A stretch of DNA of 64,000 nt, taken from contig CANMKX010000006.1 in the NCBI GenBank assembly GCA_947498595.1, positions 62,001 through 126,000 of the forward strand. Reading direction: 5' to 3'. This document shows, one piece after another, positions 18,942 to 27,449 of this stretch. Origin of the DNA: an uncultured Aquimarina sp. (GTDB lineage Bacteria; Bacteroidota; Bacteroidia; Flavobacteriales; Flavobacteriaceae). Position 1 is the first letter of the stretch. Each line of letters begins with the position of its first letter. A program made the position numbers and the translations under genes. The notes beneath the pieces are model-generated. The model made no database searches. It had not been told where the DNA came from and saw only the letters and a program-made list of their open reading frames with translations.

Positions 18942-19901
18942 ATGATCAGAAAAATTATAGCAATAGCTGTATTAGGGACGATGACAATATCTTGTGTGTC
19001 GTCTAAAGTGCATAAAGAACTAGAAAATAAATATTCTCGATTAAAAAAAGATAATAGAGGATTGAGTGATGATTTAGCAGAGTTTAAAAAAACGAGTGAA
19101 GAACAAAAAGAAGCTTTAGATAAATTAATTGCAGATTATGAAGCATTAAAAGAGAAAGAAGCTTCACTGAGGAATGAACATGAAGGTACTCAAAAACAAT
19201 ACGATAATTTAAAACAATCATACGATGCTTTAGAAACCAATAGTTCTAAGGCAATAGCAACTAATAGTCAGAAAAATAGAGAGCTATTAGCGCAATTAGA
19301 AGATAAAGAAAAACGATTACTAGCAGAAAAAAATCGACTAGAAAAATTAGAAAAAGATTTAGCGTCTAGATCTGCTAGAGTTAATGAGTTAGAAGGGTTG
19401 ATTGCAGCGAAAGATGCAAAAATGAATAAACTTAAAACAGCATTGTCTAAAGCATTAACAGACTTTGAAGGAAAAGGATTAACTGTTGAACAACGTAATG
19501 GAAAAGTATATGTTTCTATGGAAAATAAATTGTTATTTAAATCTGGAAGTTGGGCTGTTGGAGTAACAGGAAAACAAGCAGTAAAGCAATTAGGAACAGT
19601 ATTGGCAAAAAATCCAGATATTTCAATTTTAATTGAAGGACATACGGATGATGATCCATATAATGGAACAGGACAACTGAAAGGGAATTGGGATTTGTCA
19701 ACCAAAAGAGCTACATCCATAGTGACGATTTTAAGAGAGAATAAAAAGATCGATCCACAAAATCTAACTGCAGCTGGAAGAGGAGAATTTGCACCAGTAG
19801 CTGATAATAAAACAATGAAAGGGAAATCAAAGAATAGACGTATAGAAGTAATCCTTACTCCAAAATTAGATGAGGTAACAAAATTATTAAACACAATTTA
19901 A
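18942..19901 (+). CDS. OmpA-family lipoprotein with coiled-coil stalk
   Basis: The 319-residue product starts with a lipoprotein signal (lipobox MTISC, Cys18). A long coiled coil rich in Glu, Lys and Ala spans about residues 25-170. The C-terminal OmpA domain (about 180-315) contains the peptidoglycan-binding signatures LIEGHTDDDPYNG, NWDLSTKRATSIV and AAGRGEFAPVADN...KNRRIEVIL. It should be lipid-anchored, probably in the outer membrane, and bind diaminopimelate-containing peptidoglycan across the periplasm, giving envelope stability. It lies downstream of xth and ends with a strong terminator. Confidence 0.9.
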   Translation: MIRKIIAIAVLGTMTISCVSSKVHKELENKYSRLKKDNRGLSDDLAEFKKTSEEQKEALDKLIADYEALKEKEASLRNEHEGTQKQYDNLKQSYDALETNSSKAIATNSQKNRELLAQLEDKEKRLLAEKNRLEKLEKDLASRSARVNELEGLIAAKDAKMNKLKTALSKALTDFEGKGLTVEQRNGKVYVSMENKLLFKSGSWAVGVTGKQAVKQLGTVLAKNPDISILIEGHTDDDPYNGTGQLKGNWDLSTKRATSIVTILRENKKIDPQNLTAAGRGEFAPVADNKTMKGKSKNRRIEVILTPKLDEVTKLLNTI

Positions 19902-19928
19902 TAATTGCACACCATATAGATATTAAAA

Positions 19929-19960
19929 GAAAAAGCTTCCATTTATGGAAGCTTTTTCTA
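19929..19960 (+). terminator. Rho-independent terminator after the OmpA lipoprotein gene
   Basis: The inverted repeat GAAAAAGCTTCCA (19929-19941) / TGGAAGCTTTTTC (19946-19958) has a 4-nt loop and a T-rich 3' arm, 27 bp after the stop. Confidence 0.8.
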
Positions 19961-20007
19961 TATGAAGAATGGTAGGATTGGGGCAATACTTAATTTGATG
20001 GTCAATG

Positions 20008-20331
20008 TTACATAGTATCATTAGGTTCTATCCATTCTCCTTTAGAATTTGCATATACAGTAGAAACAACTTTATCTTTTATAAGAACTAACTTGTAATT
20101 ACCTTCTTTATTGATATATGCAATAGAAATATTAGCTTTCGGGAAATCTTTTCGTAATGCGTCTTTAACGGTCTTAGAAATCTTTTCAGGCTTAATTTCG
20201 GTATAACTACTTTGAGTAGTAATACTACTGGTTTGTGTATCTTGTTTAACAGAACCTTGTTGAAAAGCCATAGATTTTTGACAAAAAATAAAAGAAAAAA
20301 ATACAGTTATTATTGCAAGTGACTTATTCAT
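20008..20331 (-). CDS. Small secreted protein, PepSY-like
   Basis: The 107-residue product has an N-terminal signal peptide (about residues 1-22, cleavage near SMAFQ) and a mature segment of about 85 residues. Residues 55-105 (SKTVKDALRKDFPKANISIAYINKEGNYKLVLIKDKVVSTVYANSKGEWIEP) show the helix-then-three-strand layout of PepSY-like periplasmic domains. It stands alone, and the 274 bp up to the aldo/keto reductase gene hold no other gene. The fold assignment is by pattern only and the role is unknown. Confidence 0.68.
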   Translation of the reverse strand: MNKSLAIITVFFSFIFCQKSMAFQQGSVKQDTQTSSITTQSSYTEIKPEKISKTVKDALRKDFPKANISIAYINKEGNYKLVLIKDKVVSTVYANSKGEWIEPNDTM

Positions 20332-20605
20332 AGTTGATGGTTTTTATGAGATATAGATATCTATGTAAATATTGTTCCAAAAGTCAGTAATATGAAACTT
20401 TTTGTGTAAAACGCTTATTGTTAACTGTTTTAGTGCTTTGTGAGGATTGGGGTTGTTAATGTTAATATGGGGATATTGTGGAAAAAAAACTTAAACCGTA
20501 GAAGAAATCAACAATTGATATTGTAATTATTATGATAATTTTTAGAAGAAATATAGCTATAGTTTCTAATTTTGATTTGTAGAGAATAAAACTAAAAAAA
20601 TACAA

Positions 20606-21640
20606 ATGAAATATACAACACTACCCGGGACAGATGTGAAAGTGAGTAAGATATGCTTAGGTTCAATGACTTGGGGAGAACAAAATACAGAAGAAGAAGG
20701 ACATGCGCAACTTAATTATGCTTACGATAAAGGGGTTAATTTTATAGATACAGCAGAATTATATTCAGTTCCATCTAAGCCAGAAACACAAGGGAGTACA
20801 GAGCGAATTATTGGAACTTGGTTACAAAAACCTGAAATTAAAAGAGAAAATGTTGTTATAGCTTCAAAAATTGCAGGACCAGCCGAATTTACTAAGCATA
20901 TTAGAAAAGGAGAATTTACAAAGAGTGAAATTAAGGATGCTATACATAAAAGTTTAAATCGTTTACAGACCGATTATATTGATTTATATCAGTTACATTG
21001 GCCTGAACGTAGCACTAATTTTTTTGGACAGAGAGGATATGTGCATAATGAAAACGATCCTTGGATAGATAATTTTCAAGAAGTATTACAAGCTTTAGGT
21101 GATTTTGTTAAAGAAGGTAAAATTAGACATATTGGACTTTCTAATGAAACACCTTATGGATTATCTAGATATATAGAAGAATCGAGAAAAGGAGCAACAA
21201 AAGTAATGACAGTGCAAAACCCTTATAATTTATTAAATCGTAAGGATGAAATAGGTTTAACTGAAATTATGTACAGAGAAGAAGTAGGACACTTACCATA
21301 TTCTCCTTTAGGTTTTGGAATGTTAACAGGAAAATATTTGGAAGAAATGCCAGCGAATGCTCGTGTGACATTATTTCCTAATTATAATAGATATCATAAC
21401 GAGAATTCATATAAAGCAACTCGTTTATACAACGAAATAGCTAAAAAACACGGTGTTAGTTTAACTCAAATGGCGTTAGCTTTTGTAAATCAACAAACAT
21501 TTGTAACAAGTAATATTATAGGAGCTACTTCTGTAAAACAACTTACAGAGAATATAGGGAGTATTGATTTAGTATTATCTGATGAAATTATAAACGAAAT
21601 TAATGAAGTGCACAATTTAATACCAAATCCAGCGCCTTAA
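20606..21640 (+). CDS. Aldo/keto reductase, Tas/YghZ-like
   Basis: The 344-residue TIM-barrel oxidoreductase carries the catalytic tetrad: Asp and Tyr in NFIDTAELYSVP, Lys in VVIASKIAG and His in DLYQLHWPERS. The NADPH-binding end is visible as NIIGATSVKQLTENIGSIDLVLS. The opening MKYTTLPGTDVKVSKICLGSMTWGEQNT resembles the Tas group of NADP(H)-dependent reductases. The physiological substrate is not determined by the sequence. A Bacteroidota -7 box TAatTTTG is at 20567-20574, 32 bp before the ATG, with no convincing -33 element. It converges with radA with a 10-bp gap and no obvious hairpin between them. Confidence 0.9.
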   Translation: MKYTTLPGTDVKVSKICLGSMTWGEQNTEEEGHAQLNYAYDKGVNFIDTAELYSVPSKPETQGSTERIIGTWLQKPEIKRENVVIASKIAGPAEFTKHIRKGEFTKSEIKDAIHKSLNRLQTDYIDLYQLHWPERSTNFFGQRGYVHNENDPWIDNFQEVLQALGDFVKEGKIRHIGLSNETPYGLSRYIEESRKGATKVMTVQNPYNLLNRKDEIGLTEIMYREEVGHLPYSPLGFGMLTGKYLEEMPANARVTLFPNYNRYHNENSYKATRLYNEIAKKHGVSLTQMALAFVNQQTFVTSNIIGATSVKQLTENIGSIDLVLSDEIINEINEVHNLIPNPAP

Positions 21641-21650
21641 TTATAAAAAA

Positions 21651-23021
21651 TTAACCAAATAAATGAGCTGCAACATCCTCAATTTTTGAAACCAAATGGA
21701 TTTTAATTGAAGAAGATGTAAAAGATATTTTATTGTATTTTGAAACAAAGATGGCAGAAAAACCTAGTTTTTCTGCTTCTTGTATACGCTGTTCTACACG
21801 ATTTATAGGTCTGATTTCTCCAGCAAGACCAACTTCGGCAGCAAAACAATATTCGTTAGAAATAGCTATATCTTCGTTTGATGATAAAATAGCAGCAACC
21901 ACAGCTAGATCTATAGCAGGGTCATCTACAGTGATTCCTCCAGTAATATTTAAAAAAACGTCTTTAGCACCTAGACGAAACCCTGCTCTTTTTTCTAAAA
22001 CAGCAAGTAGCATGTTTAAACGTTTTAGATTGTAGCCAGTAGCACTTCGTTGCGGAGTTCCATAAACAGCAGTACTAACTAGTGCTTGAATTTCAATCAT
22101 AAGAGGACGCATTCCCTCCAAAGTAGCAGCGATAGCAGTACCACTTAATTCTTCATCTTTTTTAGAAATAAGTATTTCACTTGGATTGTTAACTTCGCGT
22201 AAACCACTTCCTAGCATCTCATAAATACCAATTTCTGAAGTAGAACCAAAACGATTTTTTAAAGCTCTAAGGATTCGATATACATGATTTCTATCCCCTT
22301 CAAATTGGAGAACAGTATCAACCATATGTTCTAATATCTTAGGGCCAGCGATAGTCCCATCCTTAGTGATATGCCCAATAAGAATGACAGGAGTAGCAGT
22401 CTCTTTAGCAAATTTTATAAGTTCAGTAGTACATTCACGAATCTGCGAAATAGTTCCAGCACTTGACTCGATATAATCGCTATGTAATGTTTGTATAGAA
22501 TCAATAATAACAATATCAGGCTCTATAGACTCGATTTGCTTAAATATATTTTGAGTTTTAGTTTCTGTTAAAATAAAACAATTATCCGTATGGGTTTGAA
22601 TGCGTTCTGCCCGCATTTTTATCTGTTTTTGACTTTCTTCTCCAGAAACATATAGTGTTTTGAATGGTAATTGTAAACTGATTTGTAATAATAAAGTACT
22701 TTTTCCAATACCAGGCTCACCACCGAGAAGCGTTAAAGATCCAGGGACTAGTCCGCCTCCTAATACCCTATTTAATTCTTGATTATTGGTGTTATAACGT
22801 GCGTCAACCGAAGTGTCAATTTCGGAAACTTTTAAAGGTTTGGCTACTCTGTTTTTTGATGAAGAAAGAGTAGGTGTTTTCCAATCTTTTTTATCAGTTT
22901 TTTGAACAACTTCTTCTGCAATTGTATTCCACTCTTTGCAAGACGTACATTGCCCTTGCCATTTTGAAAATTGAGATCCACAATTTTGACAAAAAAAAGT
23001 AGTTTTAGTTTTTGCAGCCAT
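21651..23021 (-). CDS. radA: DNA repair protein RadA
   Basis: The 456-residue product has the standard RadA order: an N-terminal C4 zinc finger (FFCQNCGSQ...GQCTSCKEW, residues 9-32), a RecA-like ATPase core with Walker A GGEPGIGKSTLL (about 97-108) and Walker B VIIDSIQTLH, the RadA-specific KNRFG motif (about 256-260), and a C-terminal Lon-protease-like domain (about 285-456). RadA drives branch migration of recombination intermediates and helps repair stalled forks. It is on the minus strand, between an upstream terminator at 23075-23105 and the convergent aldo/keto reductase. Confidence 0.97.
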   Translation of the reverse strand: MAAKTKTTFFCQNCGSQFSKWQGQCTSCKEWNTIAEEVVQKTDKKDWKTPTLSSSKNRVAKPLKVSEIDTSVDARYNTNNQELNRVLGGGLVPGSLTLLGGEPGIGKSTLLLQISLQLPFKTLYVSGEESQKQIKMRAERIQTHTDNCFILTETKTQNIFKQIESIEPDIVIIDSIQTLHSDYIESSAGTISQIRECTTELIKFAKETATPVILIGHITKDGTIAGPKILEHMVDTVLQFEGDRNHVYRILRALKNRFGSTSEIGIYEMLGSGLREVNNPSEILISKKDEELSGTAIAATLEGMRPLMIEIQALVSTAVYGTPQRSATGYNLKRLNMLLAVLEKRAGFRLGAKDVFLNITGGITVDDPAIDLAVVAAILSSNEDIAISNEYCFAAEVGLAGEIRPINRVEQRIQEAEKLGFSAIFVSKYNKISFTSSSIKIHLVSKIEDVAAHLFG

Positions 23022-23074
23022 GATTCTGATTATTTGAAATAAAAATATCTATTAATTATTTGGGTAGTAAAGGT

Positions 23075-23105
23075 AAAAAAGCCCCTTAATTAAGGAGCTT
23101 TTTTT
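23075..23105 (-). terminator. Terminator at the end of the panC-panD-flippase-esterase run
   Basis: The stem AGCCCCTTAA / TTAAGGAGCT (one C-A mismatch) at 23080-23099 is flanked by A- and T-runs. On the minus strand it ends in a T-tract, 28 bp beyond the esterase-like stop at 23133. Confidence 0.7.
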
Positions 23106-23132
23106 ATTATGTTTTTTAGAAAGAAATTGAAG

Positions 23133-24281
23133 TTACCAACCAAAATCTTCTTTGATTTTCTGAACTTTTTCCAACATATAATCCTTAGTTAAAAAGGCGA
23201 TTTCCTCTTGTAAAAAACCATTTTCGTAAGCACGTAATGCTTTTTTAGGTTCTCCCATTTGCTCATAATGAATACCTAAGTAATAATTACCAAGCATTGC
23301 TTCTGGATGCTCTTTTAGGGCTAATTTGCCTAAAGGCTCCAAATCATCCCAATTTTCTTTTTTCTCTAAAGCAGATGAAATAGCAATAAAATCATTAATA
23401 CGAATTTTACGCTTTATACCGTATAATTCTTCAGTTGTTTTATAGATATCAACTAGATAATCATAAGGAGATGTTTCTAGGTTAAGAATAACATCTTTAT
23501 AAGTTCTTTTACTAATAGGTCTGTACATTTCGAATATTTTTTCTAAGGCACTAGGTATACCTCGTCCTACTAAAGTATAATGAGAAGAGTTTTCGAAATT
23601 ATCAAAAGTATAATGTAATTTAGGATTGTCAATTGTAGCTAAAGAATCGTTAAGTTTTACAGTATTTTCTTTAATCTTTTCGATGTCATTTGTAGCTGTA
23701 GCCATATAGAACCATGTCTTTTTTGAGGCATTAGATAATTTACTGTGAATTCGATTATTCATAGTAGGAGCTAACTCAGGGCTTAAATTAATATATCCTT
23801 GAAATAATGGATTATCTTTAAATAGAAAATAATTGATAAAGTTGGCAGTATAATCATGACCAATTACAATTTTGAATTTAGCTGTACGATATGTTTGATC
23901 TAGGTAAGGAACTAGTTCTTGACCAATAAATTCATAAAATTCAGCTCCTTTATTTGCTGGTAGATACTCAGCAAGATCATAACGACAGTCTTCAGAGCGT
24001 GTTTTAGATTGATTAATACCAACTACAATAGATTCAGGCATATCTTCCCAATAAGAGAAGTAATCTACATTACCAGCAACAGGTTCAAATAAATGATCCC
24101 CATCTAATACAATGATAACTGGATATTTTTTTTCAACGTTTTTTTTGTAATTACGCGGAAGTTGAATTTTTAATTGACGATCTTGATCTAATTTTAAAGA
24201 TCTGTACTCTTCATAAATTACTTGACCAAAAGTAGATAAGTTAAAAGTCAAGCAAAGTAATAATAATGCGAATTTTTTCAT
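23133..24281 (-). CDS. Secreted alpha/beta-hydrolase (esterase D / enterochelin-esterase-like)
   Basis: From ATG 24281 the product is 382 residues with a clear signal peptide (MKKFALLLLCLTFNLSTFGQ). A start at 24311 would put ten polar residues before it, so 24281 is preferred. The body matches the putative esterase fold: IQLPRNYKKNVEKKYPVIIVLDGDHLF, VGINQSKTRSEDCR, and a nucleophile-elbow position VIGHDYTANF. The usual G-x-S-x-G serine is replaced there by Asp (GHDYT), so hydrolase activity is uncertain. A TPR-like C-terminal tail follows (about residues 320-375). It is the last gene of the run led by panC, 46 bp after the flippase-like gene, and is probably periplasmic. Confidence 0.78.
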   Translation of the reverse strand: MKKFALLLLCLTFNLSTFGQVIYEEYRSLKLDQDRQLKIQLPRNYKKNVEKKYPVIIVLDGDHLFEPVAGNVDYFSYWEDMPESIVVGINQSKTRSEDCRYDLAEYLPANKGAEFYEFIGQELVPYLDQTYRTAKFKIVIGHDYTANFINYFLFKDNPLFQGYINLSPELAPTMNNRIHSKLSNASKKTWFYMATATNDIEKIKENTVKLNDSLATIDNPKLHYTFDNFENSSHYTLVGRGIPSALEKIFEMYRPISKRTYKDVILNLETSPYDYLVDIYKTTEELYGIKRKIRINDFIAISSALEKKENWDDLEPLGKLALKEHPEAMLGNYYLGIHYEQMGEPKKALRAYENGFLQEEIAFLTKDYMLEKVQKIKEDFGW

Positions 24282-24327
24282 TGGGTTAAAAAAATTATTG
24301 TGGTTAAGCAAGCGACAAGATACTAAA

Positions 24328-25299
24328 TTATTTTTGTCTGTTTAAGATTGGTAAAAGTAAAAATGAAGCTCCTCCTACAATTATATTCATAAGTGTTTGT
24401 GAACCCCATAAAATCCAACCAAAAGCTTCGCCAGCAGATTTCGTAATTCCAAAGAAAGAAAACATCGTCCATATTGCAATAGGGAATAATCCAATACCAC
24501 CATTAGTTGTGCTCATAGCAAAAGTTCCTGCAATAAAAGCTGCAAGTATGGGGCCTATGCCTAAATCAACAGTCTCAGGAATGGTGAATTTTATAGCATA
24601 AAAAGCTAAAATAAATAATAACCATATTGCTATAGTGTGAAGAATGTATGCCCATTTGTTTTTAATCTTCAATACACTTTTAATACCTTCTAGAAGTCCA
24701 TAGCCAAAATTCCGTACTTTTATAAGGAAAGGGTGCTTGGTCGATTTTAAGATTTTTAGAAATAAAATACCTAGAGATAATAATAAAACTAAAACAGCTA
24801 AAGTAATTAATGGGTTGATTTCTTTTTCTTCAAGATATAGGAATAAAAACTCGGATTGAAAAAAAGCAGTAATAGTAATAACTATTAATAGCATAACAAC
24901 GTCTAAAATCCGTTCAGTAATGATGGTGCCAAAAACTTTTTGAAAAGGAATATTTTCATATGAGGCTACAGTACCTCCTCTAAGAACTTCTCCAGATCTA
25001 GGAATTCCTAAATTGGCTAAATAACCAATCATGAGAGCCATAAAACTATTAGAAAATTTTATGTTGTATCCTAAAGGAACAAGTGCTATTTTAGCTCTGT
25101 AAGCTCTTGAAAAATGGGAGATAATTCCAAACACCATTGATAATAAAATCCATAGAGGATTAGCAGAAGAAATATAATCTAATGTTTTTTGTCTTTCTTC
25201 AGGTGTAGCAGAATTAATGGAATACCAAATTAAAAAAACTCCCAAAATTAATGGGAGTATGATTTTTAGAAATTTGATATACTTGTTTTGTGCCTTCAC
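24328..25299 (-). CDS. LPG synthase TM-domain / flippase-like membrane protein (UPF0104 type)
   Basis: The 323-residue integral membrane protein has about eight transmembrane helices and resembles the lysylphosphatidylglycerol synthase transmembrane family (core features MALMIGYLANLGIPRSGEVLRGGTV and FGTIITERILDVVMLL, and a C-terminal TNGGIGLFPIAIW). It starts at GTG 25299, and the G of that codon is also the last base of the panD TAG stop, so translation is probably coupled to panD. The soluble aminoacyl-transferase domain of MprF is absent, so a lipid-flipping or transport role is more likely than lipid aminoacylation. The substrate is unknown. Confidence 0.85.
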   Translation of the reverse strand: MKAQNKYIKFLKIILPLILGVFLIWYSINSATPEERQKTLDYISSANPLWILLSMVFGIISHFSRAYRAKIALVPLGYNIKFSNSFMALMIGYLANLGIPRSGEVLRGGTVASYENIPFQKVFGTIITERILDVVMLLIVITITAFFQSEFLFLYLEEKEINPLITLAVLVLLLSLGILFLKILKSTKHPFLIKVRNFGYGLLEGIKSVLKIKNKWAYILHTIAIWLLFILAFYAIKFTIPETVDLGIGPILAAFIAGTFAMSTTNGGIGLFPIAIWTMFSFFGITKSAGEAFGWILWGSQTLMNIIVGGASFLLLPILNRQK

Positions 25300-25649
25300 T
25301 ATTGTAGTAAATTATTAGTTTCGTTAGGGAAAACTAATGAAGGTTTAAATTGTTTAGCATCTTCGATATCCATCATAGCATAAGTGATAAGAATTAAGAC
25401 ATCTCCTTTAGCAACTTTTCGTGCGGCAGCACCATTAAGAGTTATCTCTCCGCTATTTCTTGGGCCAGGAATAGCATACGTTTCAAGGCGTTCTCCGTTG
25501 TTGTTGTTTACAATCTGAACTTTCTCTCCTTCTACAATATTTGCTGCGTTCATTAGATCTTCATCAATAGTAATACTACCAATATAATTTAGATCAGCTC
25601 CAGTTACTTTAACTCTATGAATTTTGGATTTTACAACGGTAATAAGCAT
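25299..25649 (-). CDS. panD: Aspartate 1-decarboxylase proenzyme
   Basis: The 116-residue protein is a complete PanD. It carries the self-cleavage site in [14 protein letters not shown] (Gly25-Ser26), where Ser becomes the pyruvoyl cofactor, plus the conserved [21 protein letters not shown] tail. It makes beta-alanine from aspartate for pantothenate and coenzyme A synthesis. The gene lies 14 bp downstream of panC, the next enzyme in the pathway, and overlaps the flippase-like gene by 1 bp. Length and motifs are normal. Confidence 0.97.
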   Translation of the reverse strand: MLITVVKSKIHRVKVTGADLNYIGSITIDEDLMNAANIVEGEKVQIVNNNNGERLETYAIPGPRNSGEITLNGAAARKVAKGDVLILITYAMMDIEDAKQFKPSLVFPNETNNLLQ

Positions 25650-25663
25650 GGGTATATATAGTG

Positions 25664-26512
25664 TTAGTTTAATGCGATATTATCAATAAGTCGAACTTCT
25701 CCTGCAAAAACAGCAATAAAAGCTCGATATGTAATGTTTTTATCTTTTTTAGTTATAGATTTTAATGTTGAAACCTCTGCAATTTCAAAATATTCAAGGG
25801 TTAATTCAGGATGATTTTCAAATTGTTTAGTTACCCATTCGTTCAAAGATACAACACTTTTTGTGCCAAAACTATTTTTTACTTCAAGTAAAGTTCTGTA
25901 AATGAGTGAAGCTTCTTTTAGTTGGGTATCTGTAAGTCTTTTATTTCTTGAGCTTAAAGCTAGACCGCTTTCTTCTCTATAAATGGGACATCCAACGATT
26001 TGAACAGGCATTTTTTCAATTTCTGTAAGCTTTTTTATGATCTGTAGTTGTTGGAAATCTTTCTCCCCAAAATATGCTTTTGTTGGAGATATAATTTCGA
26101 ATAAATGTTTTATTACAGTTCCTACACCATCAAAATGACCAGATCTGAACTTTCCTTCCATTTCGTGCTCTAAGCCACAAAAATCATATGATATAGAAAT
26201 CGGATTTGAGCCGTATATTTCTTCAGAGGTAGGGCAAAAAACAATAATGTCGTTACTAATAGTGGATAATAAATTAATATCGTTACTAATAGTCCGAGGG
26301 TATTTTTGTAAATCTTCAGGATTGTTAAACTGTGTTGGATTTACAAAAATGCTAACGACGACGACTGAGTTTTCTGTTAAAGCTTTTTGAACTAAAGCTA
26401 GATGACCATCGTGTAAAGCTCCCATTGTGGGAACAAAGCCTATTGTTTTTTTTTCTCTAAGAAATTGTGCAACATCGGCTTTTATATCTCGTTTGTTATT
26501 GTGTACTTGCAT
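25664..26512 (-). CDS. panC: Pantothenate synthetase
   Basis: The 282-residue ATP-dependent ligase joins pantoate and beta-alanine. Family landmarks are [20 protein letters not shown] (HIGH-type nucleotide-binding motif, HDGH), [30 protein letters not shown], and the KMSKS-like region [11 protein letters not shown]. It is the first gene of a minus-strand operon with panD. A -7-like box on the minus strand (TAttTTTG, 26543-26536) precedes the ATG by about 24 bp, and the divergent starch-synthase-like gene has its own box at 26575-26582, so 26513-26627 looks like a divergent promoter region. Confidence 0.97.
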   Translation of the reverse strand: MQVHNNKRDIKADVAQFLREKKTIGFVPTMGALHDGHLALVQKALTENSVVVVSIFVNPTQFNNPEDLQKYPRTISNDINLLSTISNDIIVFCPTSEEIYGSNPISISYDFCGLEHEMEGKFRSGHFDGVGTVIKHLFEIISPTKAYFGEKDFQQLQIIKKLTEIEKMPVQIVGCPIYREESGLALSSRNKRLTDTQLKEASLIYRTLLEVKNSFGTKSVVSLNEWVTKQFENHPELTLEYFEIAEVSTLKSITKKDKNITYRAFIAVFAGEVRLIDNIALN

Positions 26513-26627
26513 TTAGCAAAAAAATTAATAGCGTGCAAAAATAAGATATTACTGGCAGACTGCATAAATTTTTGTAATTTTGCAAAAATTTATTCATAAG
26601 GGGACGATAATAAAGCAACTATAATAT

Positions 26628-27437
26628 ATGAAAGATAAGAGGATATTATATGTATCATCAGAAGTAATACCTTATTTACCAGAGACAGAGATTTCATCAA
26701 TGTCTTTTGAGGCACCAAGGATGGTAAATAACAAAGGTGGGCAAATTAGAATTTTTATGCCTAGGTATGGTAACATTAACGAAAGAAGACATCAATTACA
26801 TGAAGTAATTCGTTTGTCGGGAATGAATTTAGTTATCAATGATTTGGATATGCCTCTTATAATTAAGGTTGCATCTATTCCAAAAGAGCGTATGCAAGTA
26901 TACTTTATAGATAATGAAGATTACTTTAAAAGAAAAGCAACGCTGACAGATGAAGAAGGTAATTTATTTCCAGATAATGACGAACGAGCAATATTTTTTG
27001 CAAAAGGAGTTATCGAGACTGTTAAGAAATTAAACTGGTCTCCTGATATAATCCACGTTCATGGATGGTTGGCATCATTATTGCCATTATATCTTAGAAA
27101 CTATTACGGAAATGAACCTCTTTTCAGTGAGAGTAAAATTGTAACGTCTGTTTATAATCACGGATATGATGGAATCTTAGCTGCGAATATGAAAGATAAA
27201 ATCAAATTTGATGGTATTGCAGATGAGAAAGTTAGTGTGTTGTCAGAACCAACATACGATAATGTAATGAAAGTTGCAATTGATAACTCTGATGCTGTTG
27301 TTGTAGGTTCAGAAAGTATATCGGATGATCTAGTAAAATATTTAGAAAATATTGATCAACCAGTGTTAGAATACAAAGCACCTAATGAGTTTGCTTCTGC
27401 ATATGAAGCCTTTTATAGCTCAGAAGTGCTTGGATAA
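26628..27437 (+). CDS. Starch/glycogen synthase catalytic-domain protein, N-terminal half only
   Basis: The 269-residue protein matches only the GT5 N-terminal domain of glycogen/starch synthase (ILYVSSEVIPYL, NKGGQIRIFMPRYGNI, IIHVHGWLASLLPLYL, ending near residue 260). Full-length GlgA proteins are about 480 residues; the C-terminal GT1-type half is missing, and the KxGGL ADP-glucose motif is replaced by NKGGQIR. There is no broken remnant downstream: the DUF4270 gene starts 12 bp later, so this is a short stand-alone form rather than a degraded copy. I recall similar short proteins as common in Flavobacteriaceae next to panC. Catalytic activity is doubtful. Confidence 0.82.
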   Translation: MKDKRILYVSSEVIPYLPETEISSMSFEAPRMVNNKGGQIRIFMPRYGNINERRHQLHEVIRLSGMNLVINDLDMPLIIKVASIPKERMQVYFIDNEDYFKRKATLTDEEGNLFPDNDERAIFFAKGVIETVKKLNWSPDIIHVHGWLASLLPLYLRNYYGNEPLFSESKIVTSVYNHGYDGILAANMKDKIKFDGIADEKVSVLSEPTYDNVMKVAIDNSDAVVVGSESISDDLVKYLENIDQPVLEYKAPNEFASAYEAFYSSEVLG

Positions 27438-27449
27438 GTACTAAAATTT

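Noticed and set aside
19268..19894. A 208-codon minus-strand frame inside the OmpA lipoprotein gene
   Set aside because: It is fully antisense to a well-supported gene with a lipobox and OmpA domain, is rich in Phe/Ser as typical for the reverse of a Lys/Glu-rich coiled coil, and shows no family.
20332..20605. Missed gene between the PepSY-like and aldo/keto reductase genes
   Set aside because: All frames are short or broken; only a weak -7 box was found.
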